Below, piece after piece: positions 1 through 10,481 of a stretch of 64,000 nucleotides of DNA (position 1 is its first letter; every line of letters starts with the position of its first letter). Where the stretch lies: contig NZ_VWWL01000002.1 in NCBI RefSeq assembly GCF_011752995.1, forward strand, positions 248,001-312,000, in the 5' to 3' direction. The translations under genes and the position numbers were made by a program. The DNA is from Burkholderia sp. Ax-1724. GTDB taxonomy: Bacteria > Pseudomonadota > Gammaproteobacteria > Burkholderiales > Burkholderiaceae. Below the pieces are notes generated by a model, which saw only the letters and a program-made list of their open reading frames with translations, had not been told where the DNA came from and ran no database searches.

Positions 1-1
1 T

Positions 2-438
2 CTTCTCGACGAAACCGGCTTCCGTTTCGCGATGGACTGGCCGTTCGACGACCAGCCGATCTGGATGCGCACGCGCAACGGCCGCCTGATGTCGCTGCCC
101 TATCCGCTCGAAATCAACGACTCGCCGCAGGTCGTCGTGCAGAAGCAGACCGGCGAAGCGTTCGCCCAGTCGATCATCGATCAGTTTGACGAAATGATCG
201 AGCAATCCGAAAAGCAGCCGCTCGTCTGCGGCATCGCGCTGCACACCATGGTGGTCGGTCAGCCGTTCCGTTTGCGTGCGTTGCGCCGCGCGTTGCAGCA
301 CATCGTCTCGCATCCCCTGTTCGACCGCGTGTGGCTCACGCGCCCCGGCGCAATCTACGACCACTGCTGTTCGCTGCCGCAAGGCACGATTCCCGGCGAC
401 GACTACCCGTGGCGCGAGGGCGCAAGAGAGGGGACGCG

Positions 439-442
<4 letters not shown>
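2..442 (+). CDS. Polysaccharide deacetylase family protein (C-terminal part, 5' truncated by window)
   Basis: Frame is open from base 2 (LLDETGFRFAMDWPFDDQPIWM...); C-terminus (QPFRLRALRRALQHI..VWLTRPGAIYDHC) resembles PuuE-like deacetylases. Confidence 0.7.
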
Positions 443-1200
<758 letters not shown>

Positions 1201-1268
1201 GCGCACGCGGGCCGTATCCGGCCCGCGCATTGCGCAACATCAACAGTCATTGAAGGACACTTCGCATC

Positions 1269-2093
1269 ATGGGCAAGAAACTTAGCGACGCACAGATCCA
1301 GCACTATCGCGACTTCGGCTACGTCAGCCCGGTCGACGCCTTTCCGGCCGATCAGGCCGCGAACTATCTTCAGCAACTCGAAGCATTCGAGGCAACCCGC
1401 AACCAGCAGATGGGCAAGGGCTTCAATTTCAAACCGCATCTGCTCTTTCCATGGGTGGACGAAATCGGCCGTCACCCGGCCGTGCTCGACGCCGTGGAAG
1501 ACCTGATCGGCCCGGACATCCTGCTATTCAATCTCGCCGTGTGGCCCAAGAAAGCGCATGACCCGGCTTATGTGTCCTGGCATCAGGATTCGACCTACTT
1601 CGGGCTGGAGCCCAGCACGCAGGTCACGATCTGGGTCGCGCTGACCGATGCGTCGATCGAAGCGGGCTGCATGGAAGTCGTGCCCGGATCGCACAAGCTC
1701 GGCCAGCTGCATCACGGCGAAGTGCCGTCCAAAGACATTCTGTTGTCGAAAGGCCAGACGATCGACGTCGACTACGATCGCAGCAAGACCGCCTTCATGC
1801 CGGTCAAACCGGGACAATTCTCGATACACGACACCTATCTGATCCACGCATCCGGTCCGAACCAGTCGGATCACCGGCGAGTGGGGCTCGGCTTCAGCTA
1901 CATCCCGACGCACGCGCGCAATGTCGGCTCAACGCGTCTGACGGCCATGCTCGTGCGCGGCGAGGACACATTCGGCTATTACGACGACGAACCGCGTCCG
2001 CGCGTGAACAACGGCGAAGCGGAGCAGGCCTTTCATCAGGAAGCGGTTGCCCGCTTCCAGCGGGGACTCGACGAGCAGGCCGCCAAGTATTGA
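1269..2093 (+). CDS. Phytanoyl-CoA dioxygenase (PhyH) family protein, copy 1
   Basis: HxD motif (SWHQDSTYF), GCMEVVPGSHKLGQ, distal HASGPNQSDHRRVG. Confidence 0.9.
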   Translation: MGKKLSDAQIQHYRDFGYVSPVDAFPADQAANYLQQLEAFEATRNQQMGKGFNFKPHLLFPWVDEIGRHPAVLDAVEDLIGPDILLFNLAVWPKKAHDPAYVSWHQDSTYFGLEPSTQVTIWVALTDASIEAGCMEVVPGSHKLGQLHHGEVPSKDILLSKGQTIDVDYDRSKTAFMPVKPGQFSIHDTYLIHASGPNQSDHRRVGLGFSYIPTHARNVGSTRLTAMLVRGEDTFGYYDDEPRPRVNNGEAEQAFHQEAVARFQRGLDEQAAKY

Positions 2094-2196
2094 AGCGTTA
2101 GCGCGCGGGAGTTCGTGTATCGCGCTCCCGCGGCGATCGGGCATCGTCGCCGTTAAATGCTGTGCAAGAAAACTCACCAGGAAAGGAGTAGGGACA

Positions 2197-3543
2197 ATGT
2201 CACAGTCATTTTCGCAAGCCGCATCTACGACTGCCTCGAACCGGCTGGTCAGCGCGACCACCTCGAAGGTCGCCCGCAAGCTGGTTCCGTTCCTGCTGGT
2301 TCTGTATTTCTTTGCCTATCTCGACCGCTTCAATGTGGGCATCGCTTCGCTCACGATGAACAAGGATCTGGGTTTATCCATGGCGGCCTATGGATTTGCC
2401 GCTTCCATGTTCTTCGTGGGCTATATTCTTTTCGAGGTTCCGAGCAACATCGTTCTAGGCAAAGTCGGCGCGCGTTACTGGATCGCCCGCATCATGATTT
2501 CGTGGGGCGTGCTGTCGTCCGCCATGGTCCTCGTGCAGGGTGAGACCAGCATGGCGGTTCTGCGATTTCTGCTGGGTGTGGCCGAAGCGGGCTTTTTCCC
2601 CGGCATCGTCGTTTATCTGACGCAATGGTTCCCGAGGTCGACCCGGGCCGGAGCCCTGGGCATGTTTGCGGTGGCCATGCCATTGGCCGGCGTCGTGGGC
2701 TCGCCCATTTCCGCCGTGATCCTGAACTACACCGATCATGTGCTGGGCATGCAGGGCTGGAAATGGCTGTTCCTGCTCGAAGGCTTACCCTCGGTACTGC
2801 TTGGCATTGCCTGCCTGTGGCTGCTGCCCTCGCGGCCCGCGGACGCAAAATGGCTGAGCGCCGCCGAGCGATCCGCCCTCGAAGCGGTGCTCGAAGCCGA
2901 GCGCAAGGAAACCGAGGCCGTGCATAAGTTTTCGCTGATGGAAGGCTTCATGACCCCGCGCGTGCTGATCCTCGCATTACTGCTGTTTTGCCTGATCTGC
3001 GGCTCGTCCGGGTCCGGCTTCTTCCTTCCCCAGGTCATCAAGGATTTCGGCCTCGGTACGGTTCAGGTAGGCGTCGTGACGGCCATTCCCTATCTGCTGG
3101 CCGCTATCGCGACAGTCTGGTGGTCGCGCCAGGCGGACCGTCATCATGGGGGCATACGCTATGTGGCGATTCCTGCGGCCTTCAGCGCCGTCGGCTTCCT
3201 GATCGCGGCGACTTTCTTGCAGACGCCGTTTGTTGCCGTGATCGGTCTCAGCATGGCGTGCATGGGCATCTTCGCGACGTTCCCGGTTTTCTTCACGGTG
3301 CCCCAGACCTTCATGACCGGCCTCGCCGCCGCAGCAGCGATCGCGTTCGTCAATTCCTTCGGCAATATCAGCGGTATCGTGCTGCCCGGGTTTATCGGCT
3401 GGACACGCGACGTATCGGGTGGTTTTGCGCTGATGCTTTATATCCTGTCGGGGATTTTCGCTTTTGCCGTATTCCTGTGCTGGTGTTTCTCCGCGCTCCA
3501 TCGCCGGCAGCAGGCAGCGGATCGTCAGCAAGCGCTGGCATAG
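2197..3543 (+). CDS. MFS transporter (anion:cation symporter-like)
   Basis: LYFFAYLDRFNVGIASLTMNKDLG..GYILFEVPSNIVLGKVGARYWIARI; start at 2197 after GAAAGGAG RBS rather than 2047 in track. Confidence 0.9.
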   Translation: MSQSFSQAASTTASNRLVSATTSKVARKLVPFLLVLYFFAYLDRFNVGIASLTMNKDLGLSMAAYGFAASMFFVGYILFEVPSNIVLGKVGARYWIARIMISWGVLSSAMVLVQGETSMAVLRFLLGVAEAGFFPGIVVYLTQWFPRSTRAGALGMFAVAMPLAGVVGSPISAVILNYTDHVLGMQGWKWLFLLEGLPSVLLGIACLWLLPSRPADAKWLSAAERSALEAVLEAERKETEAVHKFSLMEGFMTPRVLILALLLFCLICGSSGSGFFLPQVIKDFGLGTVQVGVVTAIPYLLAAIATVWWSRQADRHHGGIRYVAIPAAFSAVGFLIAATFLQTPFVAVIGLSMACMGIFATFPVFFTVPQTFMTGLAAAAAIAFVNSFGNISGIVLPGFIGWTRDVSGGFALMLYILSGIFAFAVFLCWCFSALHRRQQAADRQQALA

Positions 3544-3625
3544 CACGAGAAGAGGTCGTCCGGCGCAACCGTGTAAGCGGGTTCCCAGCCTCGGGAGAGC
3601 AAGAGAGGCTGGTCCCGGTGCAAGC

Positions 3626-4477
3626 TCAATAGCGCTTCGCCTGCTCGGCGTTCAGTTCCTGGAAGCGGCCCAGCGAGAACTGATGCGCCGCCTGTTCCGC
3701 TTCACCATAGTCGACCTTCGGACGCGGCTCGTCGTCGAAATTGCCGTACCTGTCTTCGCCACGCATCAGCATGGCGCTCAGCCTGACATCGCTCTTGCAT
3801 CGCGACGAAGCCGGGATGTAGCTCAGCGCCATGCCGACACGCCGAAAATCGGACTCGTTCGGACCCGATGCGTGAATCAGAAACGTATCGTGCAGCGAGC
3901 ACTGACCTGCCTTGACCGGCATGAATTCAGTACGAGACTTGTCGTACGGCACGTCGATGGTCTGCCCGCGCGACAGCAGAATATTGTCGGACTTGACCTC
4001 CGCGTGATGCAGCTGTCCCAGCTTATGCGAGCCCGGCACGACCTCCATGCAGCCGGACTCGATCGGCGCATCGGCCAGTGCGATCCAGACCGCAACCTGC
4101 GTGGAAGGGTCCAGCCCGAAGTAGGTCGCGTCCTGGTGCCAGCTGACGTAGGCCGGATCATGAGCATCCTTGGGCCACACCGCCATATTGAAGAGCCGGA
4201 TATCAGGCCCGATCAGATCTTCCACGTAATCGAGAATGATCGGGTTATGAACAATTTCGTCGACCCAGCGAAACAGCAGATGCGGCTTGAAGTTGAAACC
4301 CTTACCTTTGCGCGGCGTGAAACCCTGCGCCTTGTTCTGCTGGTTCTGGCTGGCCTCGAATGCTTCCAGCTGATCCAGATAACCCTTCGCCTGCTCCTTG
4401 CTGAACACGTCCAGCGGATACAGGAAACCGTTGTCGTTGTATTTGTCGACCTGCGCTTGCGTTAATCCTTTCAGCAT
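3626..4477 (-). CDS. Phytanoyl-CoA dioxygenase (PhyH) family protein, copy 2
   Basis: Strongly similar to copy 1 (SWHQDATYFGLDPSTQV, SGCMEVVPGSHKLGQLHHAEV); start MLKGLTQAQVDKYNDNGF. Confidence 0.9.
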   Translation of the reverse strand: MLKGLTQAQVDKYNDNGFLYPLDVFSKEQAKGYLDQLEAFEASQNQQNKAQGFTPRKGKGFNFKPHLLFRWVDEIVHNPIILDYVEDLIGPDIRLFNMAVWPKDAHDPAYVSWHQDATYFGLDPSTQVAVWIALADAPIESGCMEVVPGSHKLGQLHHAEVKSDNILLSRGQTIDVPYDKSRTEFMPVKAGQCSLHDTFLIHASGPNESDFRRVGMALSYIPASSRCKSDVRLSAMLMRGEDRYGNFDDEPRPKVDYGEAEQAAHQFSLGRFQELNAEQAKRY

Positions 4478-4569
4478 TGCCTTCTCCAAAAAAATGCCCC
4501 GTCGCGCGGGATGCACGGTGCGAGCACACTTCGTCATGACCGTTATACGGATCACTCTCCCCGACAATT

Positions 4570-4612
4570 TATTCCATATTTCGGAAATATTTATTCTATA
4601 TTTTAAAATAAA
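4570..4612. promoter_or_regulatory. AT-rich inverted-repeat region upstream of PhyH copy 2 (candidate operator)
   Basis: ATATTT-CGG-AAATAT at 4576-4590 and perfect palindrome TATTTTAAAATA at 4599-4610. Confidence 0.4.
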
Positions 4613-4941
4613 TGTCTCGGGTGTCAAGCAAACGCATTCCCTGACAGGAGACGTTGGGGGATGGGCGACGCGGGTTTCGTGGGGATGAAAGGAGAAGGTC
4701 CGGCTCGCCGCCGGGGGCTGCAACGTCCCGCCGGAGCAGGAAAAGATGGGGATCGGGAAGAACATCCGGGACAGGCGTCAGCGGATCTGGCAGAGGGTGC
4801 CGACGTGCGGAGGATGGGGCATCGATCCCGACACGCCAGCGGGCCACGAAGCGCTTCTTCGCGCCATGACCGGGTGTCGGGTTGAGGGGAGTATGAGGAG
4901 AGGCTACCGAAGCCTCTGAAGCGGAAAAACGTGCGCGAAGC

Positions 4942-5418
4942 TCAGGACGCCGCCTGCTCGATCACCGGCTCGCATCGAATCGGAAAATTGACCGAGTTCG
5001 CGATATAGCACTTCTGATGCGCAACATGATGCAATGCTTCCGCGAGGCTGCCGTCGTCGCCGGCTCGAATCGTCACGCGCGGGCGCAGGACGATCTGCGT
5101 GAAACGCCCCTGTTCGGGGTCGTCCATCATCGTGCCGTCCGCCTCGTCCGCATACGCCAGCACACAGACACCCGCATCCGCGCACAGATGCAGATACCAC
5201 AGCTTATGGCAAGCCGAGGCCGCGGCTACCAGCAAATCTTCGGGATTCCAGCGCGCCGCGTCGCCGAGAAACGCGGCGTCGGCCGAGCCTGCGATATCGG
5301 GCTTCGCGCCCGCGCGAATCGTATGGTCACGACCATAGTCGCGATATCCCGACGTGCCGCTGCCCTTGTTGCCGGTCCAGTCGACCGTCACGCGATACGT
5401 GTGCTTACCGTAGGCCAT
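4942..5418 (-). CDS. OsmC family peroxiredoxin-like protein
   Basis: MAYGKHTYRVTVDWTGNKGSGTSGYRDY..GDAARWNPEDLLVAAASACHKLWYLHL. Confidence 0.85.
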   Translation of the reverse strand: MAYGKHTYRVTVDWTGNKGSGTSGYRDYGRDHTIRAGAKPDIAGSADAAFLGDAARWNPEDLLVAAASACHKLWYLHLCADAGVCVLAYADEADGTMMDDPEQGRFTQIVLRPRVTIRAGDDGSLAEALHHVAHQKCYIANSVNFPIRCEPVIEQAAS

Positions 5419-5480
5419 CGTGTTCTCCTCTGAAGTCGAAGCGTTGCAGCGCTGCATGTGAGCGCCGCCCTCATCGCAAA

Positions 5481-6274
5481 TCAGAGCATACCGTGGAACA
5501 TCGGCTCGACCGGACCGGTCAGCACGACGCCACCCCGCCCGTCCCATTGCACCGTGACCGGCCCGCCGTCGCATTCCACCTCGACGGTGTCGTTCAGCAG
5601 CCCACGCCGGATACCGCCGACCGCCGCGCCGCACGCACACGAGCCCGAGCCGAGCGGAATGCCGCCGCCGCGCTCCCAGATACGCAGCCGGATGCGGTTG
5701 CGGTCGATCACCTGAACGAAGTGGACATTTGTCCGCCTGGGAAAAGCGGATGCGCTTCGATCCGCGGACCGAGCGCGCCGACGTCTACGACCGAAAGATC
5801 GTCGACGAAAAAAGTGCAATGCGGATTGCCCATGCTGCAGGCGACGGGATCGCCTTCGAGCGGCAAACGGATCGTATCCACGGCCCACGCCAGCGGAATG
5901 TCGCGCCAGTCCAGCAGCGGTGCGCCCATCTCCACCGACACACCTCGCTGCGCGTGCCGGACGCAGGTGAGCAGGCCGCGCGTCGTGCGCAGCACGACCG
6001 ACGCCAGGCCGCGCTCGCGCATCAGCAGATCGGCGACGCCGCGCGTGGCGCTGCCGCAGGTGTCGAGCGCGGAGCCATCCGCATTCCAGAACACGAGGCG
6101 GGCCGCGGCATCGTCGCAATCAAGCACGACCACGAGCTGATTGAAGCCGATGCCCCGCTGCCGGCTCCCGAGTCGGCGCGCCATCTCGCCCGTGATCGGG
6201 TCGTCCTGCCCGCGCCTGTCGACGATCACGAAGTCGTCGCCGTTCGCGTGCATCTTCAGGAACGGCACCGTCAT
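5481..6274 (-). pseudogene. Diaminopimelate epimerase-like (DapF family) protein, apparent frameshift near 5730-5742
   Basis: N-part MTVPFLKMHANGDDFVIVD..NADGSALDTCGSATR..MGNPHCTFFVDD..HPLFP in one frame; C-part TNVHFVQVIDRNRIRLRIWERGGGIPLGSGSCACGAAVGG in the next. Confidence 0.7.
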
Positions 6275-7029
6275 GCAAGGTTCGTCGGAGCGGGATGCCC
6301 GGCCCGCGCATCCTTCGACGGATGCCAGCCCAACTCGCGTTTCGCCTTGCCGGTCGAGACGGCGGGGTTGTCTTCGGCGATGTTGTAGATGCCGCCCTCC
6401 GATCGCTTGAGGGCGAGGCACGCGGCCCGCGCCGCATCGACGACGTGGACCGGGCTGACGCCCGTGGCCTGCTCCGCGCCCGTGCCGGGTCCGTACAGTT
6501 GCCCGTAGCGCAGCACCGTGCCGACGAGCGGCGCCGCCAGCACCTGACGCTCGAGCGAAACCACGCCGTTGATGGTGACATGACGGTCGCCCTGCGCGTC
6601 GACGTCGAGCGGAGCGGTCTCGTCGAACGGCATCGGGCCGGCGCGATACGCCCACGCGATGCTCTGGGCGACGAGGCGCGCCGCCTTCACGGCGACGGCC
6701 GCCGCGACCAGATTGCGCGTGCCCTCGTCGCGGACACGGGTGTTGCGCCCCACGGCCTCGCGCATCAGTGCCGGGTTGAGCCCCGCGGGAAGATCGGTGA
6801 GCTGGTGGATCACGCTATCGGGCACGATGCGCGCGAACGCCTCGTCGAGCGCGTGCGCGTCGAATACGTCGAGCACGACCGGCGTGGCGCCGAGCGCTTC
6901 GAGCAGCGGCGCGCGCGCCGCCTGGCGCGTGCTGCCGTACACCGCGTAACCGGCCTCGACGAGCATCGGCACCAACGCCTGGCCAATCGCTCCCGTCGCC
7001 CCCGCCACGAACACTTTCCTGCTGGCCAT
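6271..7029 (-). CDS. NAD-dependent epimerase/dehydratase family protein
   Basis: MASRKVFVAGATGAIGQALVPMLVEAGYAVYGSTR Rossmann motif; 4-bp overlap with dapF-like start. Confidence 0.85.
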   Translation of the reverse strand: MASRKVFVAGATGAIGQALVPMLVEAGYAVYGSTRQAARAPLLEALGATPVVLDVFDAHALDEAFARIVPDSVIHQLTDLPAGLNPALMREAVGRNTRVRDEGTRNLVAAAVAVKAARLVAQSIAWAYRAGPMPFDETAPLDVDAQGDRHVTINGVVSLERQVLAAPLVGTVLRYGQLYGPGTGAEQATGVSPVHVVDAARAACLALKRSEGGIYNIAEDNPAVSTGKAKRELGWHPSKDARAGHPAPTNLA

Positions 7030-7287
7030 TCTTTTCTCCTGGCAAAACCATTTCAACGACAATCCCGCCGTCAGGGCGAGCCATGCGCGGCAAACGGCGC
7101 GCACGTAGAATTCACCGTCATACGCGCTGCGCGCCGCCTGCCGAGTATAGGATCGGACGGGCTCGCGCGTGGGCCATAAAGGATGGTGCGAATTGGGCCA
7201 ACGGCTGCACCGGCTCGCCTGTTTTCCTCGCGACGGGCGCTGCGACGGTCGCCGCGTGGGTCACCGCGCGGTCACCATATAGGCAAC

Positions 7288-8772
7288 ATGGAAGGGACTG
7301 TGATCGATTTTCTGATTGAGCTGGGTCAGCACGGCACGCTGCAGCAGCGCGTCTACGAAGGCATTTATGCGGCGCTGCGCGACGGGCGTCTTCAGCCGGG
7401 ACAGCGGCTGCCCGCTTCGCGCATCTGGGCCATCGAACTGGGTGTTCCGCGCAACACGATCCGCGAAGCCACCTCGGCGCTCGTGGCGGAAGGCTGGCTC
7501 GAAGCGCGCACCGGCACGGGGCTCTTCGTGCGCGACGTGCCAAGGCCGTCCGTTCGCGATGGCGAACCCGGCGCGGACACGCCGCACGACGTATCCGCTA
7601 CCGCCGCGCCCGCCCGCCCCACGCCCGCGCTGTCCGCCTGGGCCGCACGGCTGCCCGCCGCGGAAGGGCTGCTGCCGGTTCACGCGCTATCGATCGACTT
7701 CCGGCTCGGGGCCGTTTCGTCGGGGGCAGAGCGGCTCTTTCGCTACCGGCGGCCAGGCGCGCTCGACGGAGACGCACGCGCCGCCCCGCTCGCCGCGTAC
7801 GGCGACGCGGCCGGCGAGGCGCGTCTGCGTGAACGGCTTGCCGTCTATCTGCGCCAGTCGCGAGCGGTGCGTTGCACGGCCGACGACATCGTCATCACGA
7901 GCGGCTCGCATCAGTCGCTCGATCTGCTGTGCCGGTTGCTGCTCGACCCCGACCGCACGCTCGCGGTCGAGGACCCCGGCTATCCGGTGGCCGTGCATCT
8001 CGCGCGGCTCGCGGGCGCCGATGCGCTGCCGGTGCCGGTCGACGACGACGGCCTTGTCGTCGACGCGATTCCGGATGGCGTGGCCGGCGTCGTCTGCACG
8101 CCGAATCATCAGTTTCCGCTCGGCGTGGCGATGTCGCCGGCGCGGCGCGAACGGCTGCTCGCACGCGCCGCGCGCGCGCCGTTCTTCGTGATCGAGGACG
8201 ACTACGACTGCGAGTACTATCAAGGCACCGCGCCCGCGCCGAGCCTGCAATCGTTCGACTCGCACGAACGCGTGATCTACGTGGGCTCGCTCTCGAAGAT
8301 CCTGGCGCCGGGACTGCGGCTCGGCTACATCGTCGCGCCTCGCTGGTTGCGCGATCCGCTGCGGCACGCGCGCTGGATCGCCGATCGGCAAAGCTCCACC
8401 TATCTGCAGAATGCGCTGCTGACGGTCATGGCGAGCGGTGACTTCGCGACGCATCTGCATCGCATGCGCGCCGAATATGGCCGACGCCGCGCGGTTCTGC
8501 TCAGGGAACTGGAACGCACGCTCGGCGCATGGCTCAGTCCGCTGGCTTCGCGCTGCGGGATGCACGTGGCGGCACGCGTTCGCGGGCCGCAGGGTGCCGC
8601 GCCGCTATGCCGGATTGCCCGTGACGCGGGTATCGGAGTCTACGAAGGCCAACGCTTTTCGATGACGGGAGCCGCATCGGACATCATGGTCTTCGGATTT
8701 GGCAACGTGACAGAAGCGCAGATCGTCGAAGGAACTGCGAGACTCGCCCATGCGTGGCGGCAGAGCGCCTGA
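7288..8772 (+). CDS. MocR/PdxR-like GntR-family regulator with aminotransferase domain
   Basis: N-terminal wHTH (QQRVYEGIYAALRDGRLQPGQRLPASR) plus fold-type I aminotransferase (ITSGSHQSLDLLCRLLLDPDR..VEDPGYP..YVGSLSKILAPGLRLGY). Confidence 0.92.
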   Translation: MEGTVIDFLIELGQHGTLQQRVYEGIYAALRDGRLQPGQRLPASRIWAIELGVPRNTIREATSALVAEGWLEARTGTGLFVRDVPRPSVRDGEPGADTPHDVSATAAPARPTPALSAWAARLPAAEGLLPVHALSIDFRLGAVSSGAERLFRYRRPGALDGDARAAPLAAYGDAAGEARLRERLAVYLRQSRAVRCTADDIVITSGSHQSLDLLCRLLLDPDRTLAVEDPGYPVAVHLARLAGADALPVPVDDDGLVVDAIPDGVAGVVCTPNHQFPLGVAMSPARRERLLARAARAPFFVIEDDYDCEYYQGTAPAPSLQSFDSHERVIYVGSLSKILAPGLRLGYIVAPRWLRDPLRHARWIADRQSSTYLQNALLTVMASGDFATHLHRMRAEYGRRRAVLLRELERTLGAWLSPLASRCGMHVAARVRGPQGAAPLCRIARDAGIGVYEGQRFSMTGAASDIMVFGFGNVTEAQIVEGTARLAHAWRQSA

Positions 8773-9106
8773 CGTTCTCCGGGTCGTCTCCGGGTCGCCC
8801 ACTCAATGACACGGCAATGTCGTTCAGATCACCTTGCAAGCGCGTGCCTGTTCGATCCGATTCGCGGTACAGATAAATTGTCCCGCTTCATTTTTTGCCT
8901 TGCCTGAAGGCAGATCAGCGTCAACCGGCGGTCGCTCGTCGAGCCATGCGATTGCGCTATTCACGTCGTATTCCTGCCGTTCGGCCAAGCTCCCGGCATG
9001 CACGCAAATACACACTTGTGAACTCTTCACGCGGCGCCGCTTCGGTTGCTTTGCCCTACGTTGTCACCTAGAATTTTCGGCAGCGCCTTTTCAAGGATCG
9101 GATGAC

Positions 9107-9634
9107 GTGGCCTCGCACAACGGAAAACCGGTGTCGTCGTTTGTTCCTCGGGGGATGCCCGGCCTCTGGGCCGTCCTGTTCGCGATCTGGATGATCGCCA
9201 ATGCGTCGCTTGCGATCGAGCCCGCGCTCGTCGGTCTTGCCATTACATGCGTCATCGCCCATGTCTTCGCCTCGTCGAGCGAAGCATGGCGCCGTCTTCG
9301 CATCAGGCCCGGCACGCTCTATCACTTCGTTGCCTATAGCGCGACGTTTCTCGTCGAACTCGTGCGCGCGAATCTCAACATGATGGCGTACGTCTACTCG
9401 CCGCGTATCGACATTCACCCCGGCATCGTCAAGGTGCGCACGCGTCTGGCGTCGCCGCTCGGCCGGCTCGCGCTGGCGAACTCGATTGCCCTGACGCCCG
9501 GTTCGCTCGTCATGGACATCCGCGACGACATCGTGTTCGTTCATTGGCTCGACGTGAAGACGACCGATATCGACTCAGCCACTCAAATACTTGTCACTCC
9601 TTTCGAACGACATCTGGAGAAAGTCTTTGGCTGA
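9107..9634 (+). CDS. mrpE: Mrp-type Na+/H+ antiporter subunit E
   Basis: FLVELVRANLNMMAYVYSPRIDIHPGIVKVRTRLASPLGRLALANSIALTPGSLVMDI; GTG start at 9107. Confidence 0.85.
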   Translation: MASHNGKPVSSFVPRGMPGLWAVLFAIWMIANASLAIEPALVGLAITCVIAHVFASSSEAWRRLRIRPGTLYHFVAYSATFLVELVRANLNMMAYVYSPRIDIHPGIVKVRTRLASPLGRLALANSIALTPGSLVMDIRDDIVFVHWLDVKTTDIDSATQILVTPFERHLEKVFG

Positions 9635-9887
9635 GATCATGTTGCAGATCGCCTCGGTGCTGATCTTCTTCGCGATCCTGTTCGGCGTGATCCGCCTCGT
9701 GCTCGGCAAGACGCTGATCGACCGGGTCGTCGCCATCGACATGCTCACGGTTATCTCGATCTCGCTGATCGCGCTTTACGCGCAGACCTCGGGCCGTTTC
9801 GTCTATATCGACGTCGCGCTCGTCTACGGTCTCCTGAGCTTTCTCGCGGTGCTCGCGATTGCGCGCTTTCTCGAAAGAGGGCTGTGA
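9591..9887 (+). CDS. mrpF: Mrp-type antiporter subunit F (start probably TTG at 9627)
   Basis: FFAILFGVIRLVLGKTLIDRVVAIDMLTVISISLIALYAQTSGRFVYIDVALVYGLLSFLAVLAIARFL. Confidence 0.85.
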   Translation: MSLLSNDIWRKSLAEIMLQIASVLIFFAILFGVIRLVLGKTLIDRVVAIDMLTVISISLIALYAQTSGRFVYIDVALVYGLLSFLAVLAIARFLERGL

Positions 9888-9890
9888 GCC

Positions 9891-10133
9891 ATGTTCGACC
9901 TGCTCCTGCTGCTGATATGCGCCAGCATTCTCGCGAGCGGCCTGCTCGCGGTCTGCCTGAAAAACCTCATGGCCGCGATGGTGAGTTCGGGGCTGGCGAG
10001 CCTGTTCGCCGCGCTGGCCTTTCTGCTGCTCGCCGCGCCCGACGTCGCGATGGCAGAGGCTGCCATCGGCTCGGGGCTCGCGACCTTCATCTTTCTCTAC
10101 GCGATCCGCAAAACCGGCTATCAGAAGGGCTAG
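9891..10133 (+). CDS. DUF4040/MbhD-like antiporter module subunit
   Basis: NLMAAMVSSGLASLFAALAFLLLAAPDVAMAEAAIGSGLATFIFLYAIRKT. Confidence 0.75.
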   Translation: MFDLLLLLICASILASGLLAVCLKNLMAAMVSSGLASLFAALAFLLLAAPDVAMAEAAIGSGLATFIFLYAIRKTGYQKG

Positions 10134-10136
10134 CGC

Positions 10137-10481
10137 ATGTTCGAACTGGTCGGCAGCGTGTTCATCCTCGTGGGCGCCGTCTTTCTGTTCTCCGCGGGTC
10201 TCGGCCTGCTGCGCATGCCGGACGCGTATACGCGCATCCAGGCCGGCACCAAGGCATCGACGCTCGGCAACATGCTCGTGCTGATTGGTCTCGCGTTCTA
10301 TCACCCGGACTGGACGTTCCGCCTGATTCTCGTCATTTACTTCGTGCTGGTAACGAACCCGGTGTCCTCGCATGCGCTGTCGCGCGCGGCATGGCTGATC
10401 CGCACGCCGATGGCTTCGGCCACGATGATCGACGTGCTTGCCGACGAAGCCGGGCGCGCCGCAAGGGAAGCGGAATCATGA
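10137..10481 (+). CDS. mrpG: Mrp-type antiporter subunit G
   Basis: GAVFLFSAGLGLLRMPDAYTRIQAGTKASTLGNMLVLIGL. Confidence 0.85.
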   Translation: MFELVGSVFILVGAVFLFSAGLGLLRMPDAYTRIQAGTKASTLGNMLVLIGLAFYHPDWTFRLILVIYFVLVTNPVSSHALSRAAWLIRTPMASATMIDVLADEAGRAAREAES

